Assembly (NCBI GenBank): GCA_003116975.1
Contig: BGKB01000206.1
Span: 28,263 to 92,262, forward strand
Source of the DNA: Aurantiochytrium sp. KH105
Taxonomy: Eukaryota > Sar > Bigyra > Thraustochytrida > Thraustochytriidae
Reading direction: 5' to 3'
DNA: 64,000 nucleotides
In this document: positions 33,102 through 45,160 of the stretch, one piece after another
Layout of the letters: each line of letters opens with the position of its first letter
Numbering within the stretch: the first letter of the stretch is position 1
Notes under the pieces: model-generated
Databases searched by the model: none
Told to the model about the DNA's origin: nothing
Seen by the model: the letters and a program-made list of their open reading frames with translations, nothing else
Position numbers and translations under genes: made by a program

Positions 33102-33399
33102 GCACAAAGACACCAATTTTCTCCTCTTGATGTTGGCAAGCCATCTCTACTACGACTTTTTGCCAAGTCAGAGAGAGAAAACCAAGGTCAGCGAGCCAGA
33201 CAGGCACGCAGGCAGGCAGGCAGCGCTCGGAGTGGCGGAGCAGGCCCGCTTACGAGGCCGTGACTAATTAGTGCACAAGGTGGCCTTGACGTGTAAGCAA
33301 TAAAGAAGAAAAAAAAGTCGAAGACTGGCGTCCCAACAGCGACCTCAGCATCGCATTCATTTTGGATGAAGCAGGGACCTGTCTGTGAGCCAGACAGTC
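33102..33399. other. Convergent 3' intergenic region with an AATAAA signal
   Basis: An AATAAA lies at 33299-33304 on the + strand, about 200 bases after the PSF1 stop, and could be its polyadenylation signal. CAGG/CAGC units occur at 33200-33222. Confidence 0.5.
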
Positions 33400-33813
33400 T
33401 CAGATACGAAGTGCTTCTCGGATTTGCGTCGGGATCTTGGCGACACGCTGCGTGTTCATGTCGATGCAAACGACCTCAACATCGGTCTCGACAATGATCG
33501 TCTCGGGACGGTCCTTGACGGAAGCCCGCTGCTTGAACACGAGGCGAAAGTCCGAGGGAGCCTCGACTGAGGACTCGACGACGAGCGTGTCGGCGTGCTT
33601 GGCGCCTCCTTTAAAGGTCATCTCGCCCATTTTGCGCACGTACAAAGCCAGGCCCTCCTTGTCCATGAGCGTCTTGAGGACATCGATGCCCACAGCCTCG
33701 TCGCGCGCGCGCTCAAAGTACTTGAAGTAGTTGCCCGCGTAGATGGCTCCGGTCAGGTCCGTGTCCTCATAGTACATGAGCATCTCCGACCTGTAGCCGC
33801 CCTGCGCCGTCAT
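33400..33813 (-). CDS. 4HBT (hotdog-fold) acyl-CoA thioesterase, YbgC-like
   Basis: Predicted 137-aa single hotdog-domain enzyme, the usual length for the 4-hydroxybenzoyl-CoA thioesterase/YbgC family, which hydrolyses acyl-CoA thioesters as an oligomer. The signature YYEDTDLTGAIYAGNYFKYF (14-33), followed by ERARDEAVG, contains the family's catalytic Asp, here probably Asp19. The family's YHANY is YAGNY here. The beta strands MGEMTFKGGAKHADTLVVE and DFRLVFKQRASV follow in the expected order. The start at 33813 is the first ATG; the open frame further upstream to 33906 begins from a non-ATG codon and is Arg-rich. No targeting peptide is evident. Substrate chain length is unknown. Confidence 0.88.
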   Translation of the reverse strand: MTAQGGYRSEMLMYYEDTDLTGAIYAGNYFKYFERARDEAVGIDVLKTLMDKEGLALYVRKMGEMTFKGGAKHADTLVVESSVEAPSDFRLVFKQRASVKDRPETIIVETDVEVVCIDMNTQRVAKIPTQIREALRI

Positions 33814-36050
33814 GGTCTTGAGCACGTTGCTCTGTCTCTCGACTCGAGCGTGTCTGTCTCTTGATTCGTCGCGACGCTCGTCCGTCTTTGGTCTGCTTCG
33901 AAGCACGAGGTCCTCTGCGTTTGTTGGCGGTGGCGGTGGCTAGCGACAGCAGCGCAAGTGACTCCCTCGCCCCAGCGAGGCATCGCAGGTCGACGACGTC
34001 GTTCCCTTGGAGCGAAAATGGGTTGTTCACCGGGAACAAGGGGCATACTTGCCTTTGGTGCCCATGGTGCCCCTAAACTAAAATCTCGGCGATCGCGCCA
34101 GCAGCCGAAAAAGCACTGTGATCTCCTTGTTCTCGTTATGGTCTTTCCCGCTCTGGTCTGCATTGCTTTGCTTTGCTCTGCTCTGGTCTGGAGGCTGTTC
34201 TGGAAAAGTAAAATTTTCCAACGCTGGCAAATAAAAACGTACTCCATTTCGGCTCTTTGACGTCTTGGCACAGTCCCTGAAATACTTTGTATATTGCGAA
34301 AGGGAGCAGGCTTGGAGCAGGAATGGATTCACGAAAAATCGCATTTCTTGCACCAAGGAAACGTAGGAAAAGTCCGTTGTCTCGCTTTTGTTTGGTCTTG
34401 GCGGTAGAATAGACCATATGCACAAACAACGTTAGCCGCAACCGGTAATGCAAACGTTTGCAAGACCCTGTCCTCGGAGTCAGAATCTCTCTACGTAAGA
34501 ATTCAGGGCCAAGGTGAATCTTATGACAGGCAAACAACGTTCAACCAAGCTATATACCGTCACCAGCCGAGCATCAAACGTTCGCAGCCGCGATCGCTGC
34601 AAGACCGTGCGATGCGATGGGGAAACTGCCGCGCAAAGGCAAGGTAGGTCTGTCTCAAACTTCGCAGGAATCTTGAGCTGCCCCATCGAGGCCGCGATCT
34701 CTCCGTTTGGCCTTCACCCCCTCGAGTTTTCCTCCCTACACAGGCCACTGCCAACGCAGAAATCGACCTCCCTCAACCGCGACAGCGACTCGCGCCGATC
34801 GGACGTGGCTTCCAACATTCCGGCCTGCACTGTCCGAGGCGCCGCGAGATGCGCTGGCCGAGTATGACGACTCGTAGAAAGAATCCGGAAGCCACTACGA
34901 GCGCATCTCGCGCTGCCGCCTCCCCGGGCCGCTCTCTCGCGCGCGAGCGAGCCCTCTCGCAGTCCGCCTCGCGGCGCCGTCCTAGCCACCGGCTACCGGA
35001 AACGCGTAGTGTCCGGCCGATCAAGTGTCTGCAACCGTGGCGCCCCTTGCGGAATCTTCCGCGCTTTGTCCCGCCACCGGACCCGGGGAAGTCGCGCCGC
35101 TGCGGCCGGGCGTGCAACGCTCATTCCGCTCAAGAATTGTTCCGGTGTCTTGTACGTGCGTTTATTCCGCGCAATTTCCTTGCCCGCATAAGCCTTTTCA
35201 CGTTTCTATCAAGTAGAAAGTCTTTAAGAACTCCTATACAGAGCTGACTAGTGCCGGGGCAATTTTCCCGTGCCGACTTAGCTCCACTGGCACGAGCTAG
35301 CCAGCTGTGAGAGAGGTGAAGCGCACGGCCGGGCGTTTCTCTTCCCCTGCTCGCCACTGAACATGCTGTGGGAAGGTGAGGGGGCTTGCGCGCACGTAGA
35401 GGTACGCTAGGGGGTCCTAGGGCGCGGCGCGTAGGGGGCGCAAGCAGGGCGGAGGCGCAGCAGAGACAGAACGAGAACGAAGTCTGCCACTCCACGTTTT
35501 GCCAAGCCGAGCCGAGCCGAGCCGCGCCAAACAAAGCCCGTGTCCGACGGTGCCCCGCGCGAAGAGCTTCGTCGCGCCGCCTGGATCCGGAGACGTCCCT
35601 CCCTCGCGAGGAAGCGTCGCCGCGCCCGAGGACGTCCGTTCGCAGGGCCGGAGGTCGCTGACGTGGGTCTCACACAGGTCGGCCTCTTGCATATCTTGAT
35701 TGATCCATCCATTCGCGCATTCCATCTCTCCAGCGAGCCGACCCACCCAGATCGAGCGCAAGACCGCCGACGGAGCGCCGCCCGCGACGCAGCGAGCCGG
35801 CGACCGAGCGCCGCCCCCTCCCCCGCGTCCCCTCCAAGCAAGCCCCCTTGGCGCTCCGGAGAGACGGAGTCGGGCTAGGTGTTTTTGAAATCTGCGCCTC
35901 CTTCATCGAAGCTCGCAGCGCATCCGTCCCGTTCCCTCGCCCCGGCTTCTCACTCGCTGCCCTCGAGCGCAGCCGCACGAGCCAGACAGGCAGACACAGC
36001 CAGGCCGAGACGCAGTCGTCCGCGCCCCCCCTCCGTTGGAGGCAGGCAGT

Positions 36051-36087
<37 letters not shown>

Positions 36088-36471
36088 CGCGTCAGTCGCT
36101 CATCCTGCAGACGTGCACGTGTGCGCATACAGTATACGTTCATACGTACGGCATACGTGCGTCGCAGCGGCAAGCAGCAGCTGCAGCAGCAACGCGAGTC
36201 CAGTGGCGGCAGAGGGGACAGAGCGCCCGCGGCCCGAGAAAAGTCCGCGTCGCCGGTCTCTCTGCGTGAGCAGCGCTCGGGCAACGAGGACGTCGTCGCT
36301 CGCGCCAAGTGAGTAACTAACTAGCCGCCGGCTCGTGCCAGGTGTGCGCTGTCCGTCACCCTCCCAAGCGCCCGCGCGCCCACCCCGGGCAGGCAAGCAA
36401 GCAAGTCAGGAAAAGCAAGCGACGAGGGAGCGAGCGGGAAAAGTAGTCACGCAAGCAGGCCAGTCGAGACG
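33814..36471. other. Intergenic region between the thioesterase and acidic-protein genes
   Basis: 33.9-34.7 kb is AT-richer, 34.8-36.4 kb GC-rich. Contains the CAG array at 36051-36086 and a CAAG tract at about 36391-36405. Frames on both strands are low-complexity artefacts. No RNA gene is supported; the tRNA-like start near 35273 was rejected. Confidence 0.45.
36051..36086. repeat. (CAG)n trinucleotide microsatellite, about 12 units
   Basis: A perfect AGC/CAG run about 390 bases upstream of the acidic-protein start codon, possibly within its 5' leader. Confidence 0.95.
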
Positions 36472-37092
36472 ATGATGATGATGATGCAGACGCAGCAGCG
36501 GGAGCAGACGCAGCAGCAGGAGCAGACGTCGCAGCGAGAGGCCGCGACCGTGAAGTTCGCCGAGGTGGACGACGGCTGGTGCATGGTGTCGCCGGCCGAG
36601 CAAAAGGAGTTCGACAAGGTGCAGAACGGCCAGTTCGGAGGCGAGCCGATGAGGGTCGTTGACATGGACGAGGACGAAGAGTGCTTCTCGGACGTCCAGG
36701 ACGACTTTGTCTTTGAAGAGGACGACACCGAGTGCGAAATCGACGATGACGAAGAGCTGCTGCCCACCGCCAAGGAAGCGGCAGCCATTGTAAATAGAAA
36801 AAGCGACCAGCAGCAAGAGGGTCACCATTCGGACGATGCAGGCCCTGTCGACATGGAGTTGTCAGAGGCCGGTGCGAATGAAGAAACCGAGGCAGGACAG
36901 GGTGATCCCGCCTTGGAGGAGGACGACAATGACGGCGACGACGACGACGACGAGGCTTGCCCGTCGTCGTCGCCATCTCCGACGTCGCCTCGCTCGCCTC
37001 AGCAGGCAGCTCGTAACGGGACCTCGAGCAGCGGGCGCAGCAAAAAGTCGAAAAAGTCCAAGCGCAAGAACCGTCGTCGTGGTCGCAGATAA
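36472..37092 (+). CDS. Small acidic protein with basic C-terminus and a possible LIR motif
   Basis: Predicted 206-aa protein of no recognised family. It begins with five Met codons (any could be the start) and a Gln/Glu-rich stretch (6-22). Residues 27-39 (VKFAEVDDGWCMV) contain an acidic run followed by W-x-x-V, which fits the LC3/ATG8-interacting region pattern. Residues 66-95 are very acidic and form a hydrophobic-acidic block (ECFSDVQDDFVFEEDD). A disordered Ser/Pro region leads to a C-terminus of mainly Lys/Arg (SKKSKKSKRKNRRRGRR), a likely nuclear or nucleolar signal. Codon use and the clear charge layout support a real gene rather than repeat noise. It lies alone before an 8 kb gene desert. 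Function is unknown. Confidence 0.65.
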   Translation: MMMMMQTQQREQTQQQEQTSQREAATVKFAEVDDGWCMVSPAEQKEFDKVQNGQFGGEPMRVVDMDEDEECFSDVQDDFVFEEDDTECEIDDDEELLPTAKEAAAIVNRKSDQQQEGHHSDDAGPVDMELSEAGANEETEAGQGDPALEEDDNDGDDDDDEACPSSSPSPTSPRSPQQAARNGTSSSGRSKKSKKSKRKNRRRGRR

Positions 37093-40000
37093 GCGACGTT
37101 ACGAACGCACTGTGACGTGCTGACGACGGGCGTGCCTGGATGACATTGTATATACAGAAAACACCAAAAAAAAGAGTAGGGCGCGGTCGGCACAAGTAGA
37201 GCAAACGAGACAGCTCCAAGACTATTGTTGCTTGCACGCATGCTGTCTTGCCTGCGTGCTTGCGGCCGGCTAAAGCCACCAAGCTAGTTCGGACACCATG
37301 GGGATGGAAAGTCAGTTCAAGACGAGGGGAACAAAGGAGAAACCCTGGTCATTTCTCGCATTTATTTTTTTGAAAAATCAAACAAACAACAGAAAAGGAA
37401 AACTTCCGAAAACATGGGCGCGGCAGCCGTCTTCGCTGCAACGTCTACCCAAAAACAGCAGAAAATCACAATCAAACAAACAAGCTAAAAAGCATCCACC
37501 ACTGACCTACCCACCTACCTACCTCCCTCCCTACTTCCGGGCCTTTTGGCATCCTGCACACCTGTACGTAAAAATAGCCATTCGACGCTGTGCCAAGTGT
37601 TGAATGTCCCCAAAGAAATTTCTCCGTTTCTTCTGCCTGTCTTTTTGCCTGTTCCTTGGCGCATCCCGGGACGCGCTTGGGGTGAAACGGTCTGACTCGG
37701 TCTGAAAGAGGCCAAACGGATAAAAATGACGACTGTAAGCACCAAAGAACGAGCACAGTGGAATCACGCTGTTATCACATCCATACAGCTTCAGCTACCT
37801 ACCACAAGGCAACCGATAGAATTGCTGAGCTATAAGGTCAAGGATGTAGTGCGAGCCTTTTCATTTGTCTACTTCCTTCCCCTTTTCCATCAAGAGCAAG
37901 CGCTGTTTTTCAGCCGGGCGGGGTGCTTTGTGACCTTTGCCGGGCCCAAAGGATGTCTTGTTTGGCTGGTGCAAATTCTTCTTATTTGTCCATCTTTGGT
38001 GGCTTGTGATTGCACTCGTAGATTGTACATCTGAAACAGAAGAAGGACCGTCCTATGTTTTACGCAAACTTTGCCTTGCAAAGTCAGCTTTGGCCGAGTC
38101 TTCGCAGTGAAACAATGGAAGAACTTTTAGCAGAATCAGAAGATGTGTTTGCTCTCATCATTCTGTCATGCAAGAACTCATGCAAACAAATGCAAGCTGT
38201 GAATGATCTCGAGCAAGAAGCGCAATTCAAGTGCGTGAGCAAGATAGAACGCGACACAGAGATGTGGTCTCGGTCCCGTCCAGGATGCTCCTAAACGCCG
38301 ATGTGCCGCAATGTCTGATCAATAAAAACAGTACATTTTCTCTCCAGTCGCCGCTTGGTGCTTTCATGTCTGCAGGTAGTTGCTTGGTCTGGAGATTGGC
38401 TTGCTGGATCTTAAGAAATGGGTGCAAAAGTAAATTGACTATGGCCGTGGCATTTTCTTGGTGCTGAAGCGAGCAGCCATAGGCCTATGCTATTTTCAAT
38501 GTTGCTAGGCCTACAAGTAACGTTGTTTGACATGTATCGTGCGTGAGCGAGCAAGAGGCAAGTTGACATGGAAATGGAGGAGTGATCAAGCAATCAAGGT
38601 TTCCAGTCGTTCTACGTACGTAGAAGAATCTATGCCACTTGTGGACAATTCCGTCCTTATGCCTCCGCGAAAGAGTATCAAGGCCAGCCAGAATACTATG
38701 TGGCGCTACAATTTCCGTGCTTGACCAAGCAAGTTTTGACAAGAACAAGAGACCAAGCAAAGCAGTATCTCTGCCTTGTCTATCGTTGACGCTTAGTCAA
38801 AGTTCGATCCACGAAGAAACCGAGTGCTTCTGTGAACGATGGAGCGAGCCCTTCTCTTGAAAGCAAATAAATACCTTGCTGGCTGGCTGACTGGCTCTCA
38901 CCCGCTCTCTTCGTTTCCGATGCAATCGTGCACGGTTTATTTCAAGATCAAGCAAGCCATCGAGGCGCGATGTCCAGGTCTCGCTTCGATCTTGCCGCTG
39001 CATCAGGTCTGCGAGCAAGCGTTTTCTTCTGGCCAGACTGAGCCATCGGTTCCATGCGCTCCATGCGCTCCAACTAGGGAGATCGCCCAAGTGACTCCAA
39101 GACAAAAGGAGACTATGGCCTTGAGGTATCTGGGTTGCCAGCCTACCACGGCTCGAGCGTCAGTCACGATCATTTCTCGGACTACTCCGTTCGTCCGTCC
39201 AGCCATTGATCATTTTCGTGGCTCGCCTTTGCCATTTTAGCCGGAGCACACGCTAGGCAAGACACCCTCAAAGGCCAGTCACAGGCCAGCCAGCCAGCCA
39301 ACCAGCCTCTGCCAGCGGTGCGGGCGTCTGCGTGTCTCCACGACCGGTCGCCGATGGAGGACTTCATGAATGAATGAATGAATGAATAAATGTATAATGA
39401 ATGGATACGAGGCGAGCTGGGCGCTGGCCGGTGCGGCAAGAGGGCCGAGCCACGCTGCGCCTCCATGCAGCCAGCCACTCTACGTCAGTCATGTCACTGT
39501 CAGCCACAGCCACAGTCAGTCGCGTGGGCGTCTAGAGCCTCCCTCAATTTTAATCTCCAGACTACTTGTGCTTGCGGTGCTGCAGCGCGCGCGTTGCGTT
39601 GTTTCATGCTCGCTCGCTCTCTCCCCTCCATCTCATTTCCACACGTCGCCAAACTTGCTCTTTTCTCCCGTCTTCCGGCCTCCTTCCATCCCAAGCAACC
39701 TGAAGCTGGCTGCTGCAGCTGCTCGTACCGTCTGCCGCGGTCACAATCCTGCTGCGGCGACGCGACGGCGCCGCGGGTTCGCTTCTCAGGCGCGCACATC
39801 AGCATCTTGGCCTGTCGCGCCGCGCTGGAAGGAGTCGCGGAGCACGATTGGCCGCGGCTGGTGTTGCTCGAAGAAGACGAAGAACAACTTTTACAGCAGG
39901 CAGAAGCAGCAGGAGCAGCAGCAGGCAGCGCCGAGTCCGAGAGCAAGAACGGCCTCGTTGTGCGAAGAGTTGGCCAATGGATGGCGGCGGCAATGCAAGC

Positions 40001-42565
40001 GGCTGCAGACGCAATCAAGAGTCGCAAGGTGGCTCGACCGACCGATCATTCGTGACGTCAAGATCGATCGCGTCGCAAGTCGAGGTCGCGCCAGACGCCC
40101 TCCTCAATCGATCGATCGATCGATCGATCGATCGATCGGCCGGACAATGCCCAGGCAACAACTTGAACGCACCGCCTCCGCGCCACAGGTCTCTGACGGC
40201 GCGGCCGCAGGGAGTGAGTGGCGAGTGGCAAGTTGGATGGTGTGGCGTACGTGGACGCCGCAGCCCTCCTGCGCCATTGATTGATAGAGGAGCCTGGCGT
40301 GCTCACTTGCTTACTTGCTCGCTTGCTGGCCGCAGCCGGGAAACTCGAAGAGGGTGGTTGTTTCTCATCTCAGGCTGGCCACGAATTGAACTGGCGGATG
40401 CGAGGCGAGGCAATGCAAGGCAGGGCGGGGAAACAGCGTATAGTTTGCTTTGCATTGTGAGACAGTGCAAGATCCGCGCATCGTTGGTTGGGAAGGAAGC
40501 CGGGAAGGAAGAACTGGTAAAGGAAAGGAAGGAAGGCAACGAAGGCGGCACGGACATGCTCGGACCGAGCGCAGATTCTGGAAAGCCGGGCAGATTTGCC
40601 GGGCCAGCTGTCGCGCAGTCCAGGCTCCCGCCCGCCGGCTCAGGCTCCGGCGCCCTCTCGCCCCGCTGCGGACGGCTTCTGCCTGCCTTCCTGCCTGCCT
40701 GCCTGCCTGCCTACCTACCTGCATAGCCTGGCTGGTCTGCGCGAGATTGTTCGCCTTTCTCTCTCATGTCTGGCCGTTTTGAGATGCTCTTATTTTTTTT
40801 GCCGAGCCCACATTGTCAATTCGGCGATGCACGTGCGCATATCCATACTTTGGAATGAGAAAAGAAGCCAAGACAGCCTCCACCGTTGTCGGGGGTCTGT
40901 CTGTGGCTGGTTCACGGAATGCCGAGGCCATTTTGATCGCGGCGCAGGTCAGCTCTGCTCTGCTCTGCTCTGCTCTGCTCTGCTCTACTCTGCAGCTGCT
41001 AGCGGCTGCTCGATTGGCCCAGGCTCGAGCGGCGCGTCGTCTTCGCATTTCTTTTTTCTTTTTTTCTTTTTTTTTCAGGATTTTCTTTTTCTTTCCCGCT
41101 TTTTGCCCCGGCTCGCCCCACCTCCGTCCCACACTAGTCCACGCCCACAGCGCCCTTTTATCGCTTTGACTCGGTACCACCACCAGCGCAGAGGACGAAC
41201 CCAGCCACAGCTAGCCCACAGCGCCTGGCTAGGCTTCCTTCCTCGAGCGTGGCCTTCCGAGAAAAAGAGGGGAAATTGCGGGGAACATGAAAAAGAGCGA
41301 CGCGACGCGACGCGACGCGCTGCCTTGCATTGCTGCGCAAGAGGAGGGGAGGAGATAGACAGGACGGAAAAACCACCCAGAGCAGAGAAAAACAGTCAGG
41401 GCAAAGCAGAGAGGAGCCGCTGAAGCAGGACAGGACGCGGTGAAGGGCCATATCACGGGGCGGCGGACGCTATACAGGGGCGAGGCAAGCCTGGCCGACG
41501 GCTTGGTCCGGCCGGTCCGGTCCTTGCATGGGGCGCCGGCTCACACTTTTTCTTTTTCTTTTTTTTTCTCTCCCCAGCAAGCAGCCAGCTCGTGTCGGCC
41601 GCGCTTTTGACAGTGCATTGCTAGGCAGGCAGCTGACCTTGCTTGCCTTCACTGTCAACTGACTTGCGTTGTGCCTTGGTCTTCTCCATGCCCGCGCCAT
41701 GAAAAGAGGTCGCTGTTGCTGCCTGTCACACGGCTTCATCATTTTCTTCTTCTCCTCCTCTTCTCTGTATCGCCACGTCGCATTGCATTCTGCTGCATTC
41801 TATTGCCTTGCACGGAATTGGCTCTTGGTCGGCGCCAATGGTGCGCCGGAGCTCGGAGCCCTGGGCCTCGGAGGCCACGCGGCCGGCCACCAGCGAGCCA
41901 GGCTGGCGGCGACGGGATCGCCGGCACGAGTTCACGGCGGCCGCGCTGCGGTATACGCGCATGGGCGTCTACGGTCTGTCTCCAATCGCGGTGCTCTGCG
42001 GCTCTTGTCGGTGGCCGATGGTCACAGCTTCGCCTCGACGGCCCTCGTCGCACATTTGCTCGCGCTGCACCTGGCATGGCTACGGGCTGGCTGGCTGCAG
42101 CTGCAGCTGCAGCTGGCTGGTCCCCAACTCCACGGCTCGGCTCGCGGGCCCAGCGACAGGCGAACGCGGCAGGCTGAGGCGAGCGATGCAGGGCTTCTCG
42201 AGGCGCCCACGGTCGCGACTCCACTTCGCGAAGCGGTCGTCCGGCCGGTCTCCGGTCGGAGTGCGGGCTTCCGCGGGAGCAAGCGACGCCAGGCGATGAA
42301 CGTGCGCCGCCCTTCATGCCTGCACCCCTTGCTCGCTCGCTCGTTTGGCGGCCATGCTGCTGCATCCCATGCAGTGCGTTCGTTCGCTCTCTCGTCGCGG
42401 TCTTTTCCCCGCGACCGCGCTGGAGAATCCAGCGACCGCCTCGCGGCGCCGCGCGCCTGTCGCGCGTCGACGTCGACGGCGAACGAAGCTCTTGCGTTCG
42501 CGCCTATGTATGCATGCATGTTTGTTAGGGCGGCATCTGCGGCTGCTTGCTCTTTTCCCGTTGTC

Positions 42566-42650
42566 TTTCTTTTTTCTTTTCTTTTTCTTTTCTTTCTTTT
42601 TCTTTTTTTTTCTTTCTTTTTCTTTTCTTTTTTCTTTTTCTTTCTTTTCA
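42566..42650. repeat. Polypyrimidine (T/C) tract
   Basis: About 85 bases of TTTTCT/TTTCTT variants with almost no purine on the + strand. Confidence 0.92.
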
Positions 42651-44285
42651 AATCCTGGGTCTCACTCTGACTTGCCGTCTTCGATCGATCGTGCGCTCGA
42701 AGCTCAAGCCGAGTCCACGCGCCTCGCGGGGCCAGTGCAGCAGCTAGGCGGGCGTGCGGCGAGGTCGAGACGGACGAAGCCAAGCTCGGGCGGCCTCGCT
42801 CACGAACGCGACATGCGAGTCGCGAGACAACCAGCCAGGCAGGAAAAACTCATCAGTGGAAGAAGCGATGCAACGAAATGCAATGCAATGCAATGCAAGG
42901 CGACGCAAAGCAACCCAAAGCAGGCGCTGCTGGCGCTCGCGGCGCCGTCGCACATTGGCGGCGGAGCGAGGCGAGGCGAGGCGAGGCGAGGCGAGGCGAG
43001 GCGCGTCGTCGGCGCCGAGACGATCGGAGGTCGCGGCGGCTTTCGAGCGACGGACGTACGCGCCGCAGTGGCCACGGCCGCTACTGCCGGTCGACCTATC
43101 GTTCGATCGATCGTTCGATCGTTCGTACCTGCGGAGGGAGCGAGCGGAGGAAGGCGAGGCGAGCAAAGAGCCTCCTCGAAGGGGCTCCGGCCGCATGTCT
43201 GCGACCTCGAGCTCGCTGCAAGCGCCGTGGTTTGCCCTGCATCCAGCAGCCACAGATATTGATGCAGACGAAGCCGCCGCGTCCGCGTTCGCGCGCGAGA
43301 GAACGCGCGGATGATTGGATGCAAGGACGCGTGGCATGGATGGACGGACGGATGGGCGCGGGGGCGAGGTGGCTGGCTGTGCTGGCTGTGCTGCAGCTGC
43401 AGCAGCAGCTGGCTGGTGGCTGACCCGAAGCCGCCGCAGCCAGGAACTTGAAGGAGCGAGCCGAAGTGGGTGGGCGGGGCGGAGATTTGTCTCAACTGGC
43501 CGGCCAGGCCCGCGGCGGTGTGGCTGCTTCCTGACCCGACCGACGCTGGACTCGCGGCGCGGTGCACATATCCTCCCGTGCGTGCGTGCGTGCGTGCGTA
43601 TAATGGATGCTTGGACTCTGTCGGAGCGACCGGCTGCCGCAAGCTGCGCTGCGGCCAGAGAGATGCCGGCTGCTGCTGCTGCTGCTGCTGCTGCTGCAGG
43701 GTTTTCGTGTTTGTTGATTTGAAAAAGCCAAGCAACGCGGATTTGAATCGATTTGAATTTCAAAACTGGACTGCGTCGCGCCCCGAGGCCGGAGTCGCGA
43801 GGCGACGGCGAGGCCGGGCTGAGCTGCGCGGGCCGGGCTGCGCGGGCGCGCGGAGGATGGTTTGGCGCGGGAGGAGACGGGCGAGAGCGAGGGCGGGCCG
43901 CCTCCGTCTCGCTCCTCTTCCTTGCTTTTTTCAAAAGCCTTCCGGGAGAAAGCAGGGAGTCGGCCTTCCTGTTCTTTGTTTGCCTCCTTTCGCTTCCTTC
44001 CTCCCGCCTCGGGCGGGCGGGCGGGCTGGCTGGCTGGCTGGCTGGCTAGCTGGTGCCACTCCGCCGCAGTCGGCGGTACGGCTCGTAACGCTGCTGCGGG
44101 CGCGTAGCCAGGGTTGAGCGGCGGCGCGAGGCGGCGCGGGAGAGCGAGCGCTGGGCTCTGCTCTCGAGAGGAGCGAGACCTGCCTGCCAGATAGACCCTG
44201 TTTTCATTTTTGATCTTTCTTTCTTTCTTTCTTTCTTCATTTTCAAAACTTTTTGTTTTTCAAATTTTGTTTCGAATTCACATCA

Positions 44286-44288
44286 AAA

Positions 44289-44339
<51 letters not shown>

Positions 44340-44341
44340 TT
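44286..44341. repeat. (TTTC)n tetranucleotide microsatellite, about 13 units
   Basis: A perfect TTTC run; a shorter one lies at about 44215-44236. Both are flanked by near-identical TTCGAATTCA sequences at 44272 and 44340. Confidence 0.95.
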
Positions 44342-45160
44342 CGAATTCATTTCCACAAACCAACTCCTCCCTCTCGCCCTCGCCCGCCCGCCCTCGCCCG
44401 CCCGCCCGCCCGCCTCTCCTCCTTCCCTTCGCGGCGCCGCGCCTCCTTCGCGCGCGGCCCCGTTCGCGCGCGAGGGGGAGGGCGAGAGACAGACCGTCAG
44501 CCAGTCAGTCAGACGGGCGCGCGTCAGAGACTGTAAAAGTAAGAGACAGACAAAGGCGCCGCCGCTGGCCAGTGAGTGAGGGAGCGCCCGCTCGCCCCAC
44601 TCGCACCGCTCGCTCGCCGCCGCTCCCGGCGCCAGTCCCGCAACCGGGAAGCCCACGCTCCCCACGCACGCACGCACGCACCGAGCCCGCCGACCCGGCG
44701 TCCAGCGAGCCCAGCCAGCGCGCCCGGCCGGCGAGCGAGCGCCCAGCGCGGGGCGGGTCGCGAGGCCCCAGCGAGCGAGCGCTGGGGGAGCGCCGAGGCG
44801 TGTGCCGCAGCGCGCCTCGAGCGCCTGTTCATCCATCGATCCATCCATCGATCCATCTCCATCTCCAACCCCAGCGACAAGACAAGACCAGACGAGACAA
44901 GACAAGAAACCTCGCCCCCGGCGCCCGTTCGCTCGCTCCGAGCAGACGGCGAGAAGCGCAGGCGCCGCGTCGATCGGTGGATACCAATCCCCTTCGCGGC
45001 CGCGCACGGGGACGACGCGCCCAAGACAACAAGGAGGAGGAGAAGGAGTAAAGAGCGAGAGAGCAAGTTATAACTAAGTTAGTCGCGGGCGCGCCTCGCT
45101 TGGCTGGCGACCGCAAACGCAAAAGGAGGAGAGGAGGAGGAGCGCGAGAAGGTGGAGAAG

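Larger units (their letters stand above)
37093..45160. other. Eight-kilobase gene desert
   Basis: No convincing gene was seen in either strand. 37.1-39.2 kb is AT-richer and stop-rich. 39.4-45.1 kb is GC-rich and packed with simple repeats: ATCG (40106-40138), CCTG (40684-40722), TCTGC (40956-40990), poly-T (41052-41096), polypyrimidine (42566-42650), GAGGC (42967-43002), CGTG (43577-43598), CTG (43668-43697) and TTTC (44290-44340). The many overlapping frames translate to Arg/Ala/Ser/Leu-rich sequence with no domain. The last few hundred bases should include the promoter and leader of the first mechanosensitive channel gene. Confidence 0.5.

Noticed and set aside
35273-35300. tRNA-like start with pairing GCTC/GAGC D-stem
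   Set aside because: The anticodon and T arms do not fold and no GTTCRA loop follows.
37536-37552. GGGCCTTTTGGC resembling the start of U2 snRNA
   Set aside because: Downstream sequence lacks the U2 branch-point and Sm regions.
38839-39240. 133-codon + strand frame starting with ATG
   Set aside because: No recognisable domain and ordinary-looking chance frame; kept out for lack of support, though a small orphan protein cannot be excluded.
41669-42670. 333-codon + strand frame
   Set aside because: Ends in a Phe/Leu run encoded by the polypyrimidine tract; low-complexity artefact.
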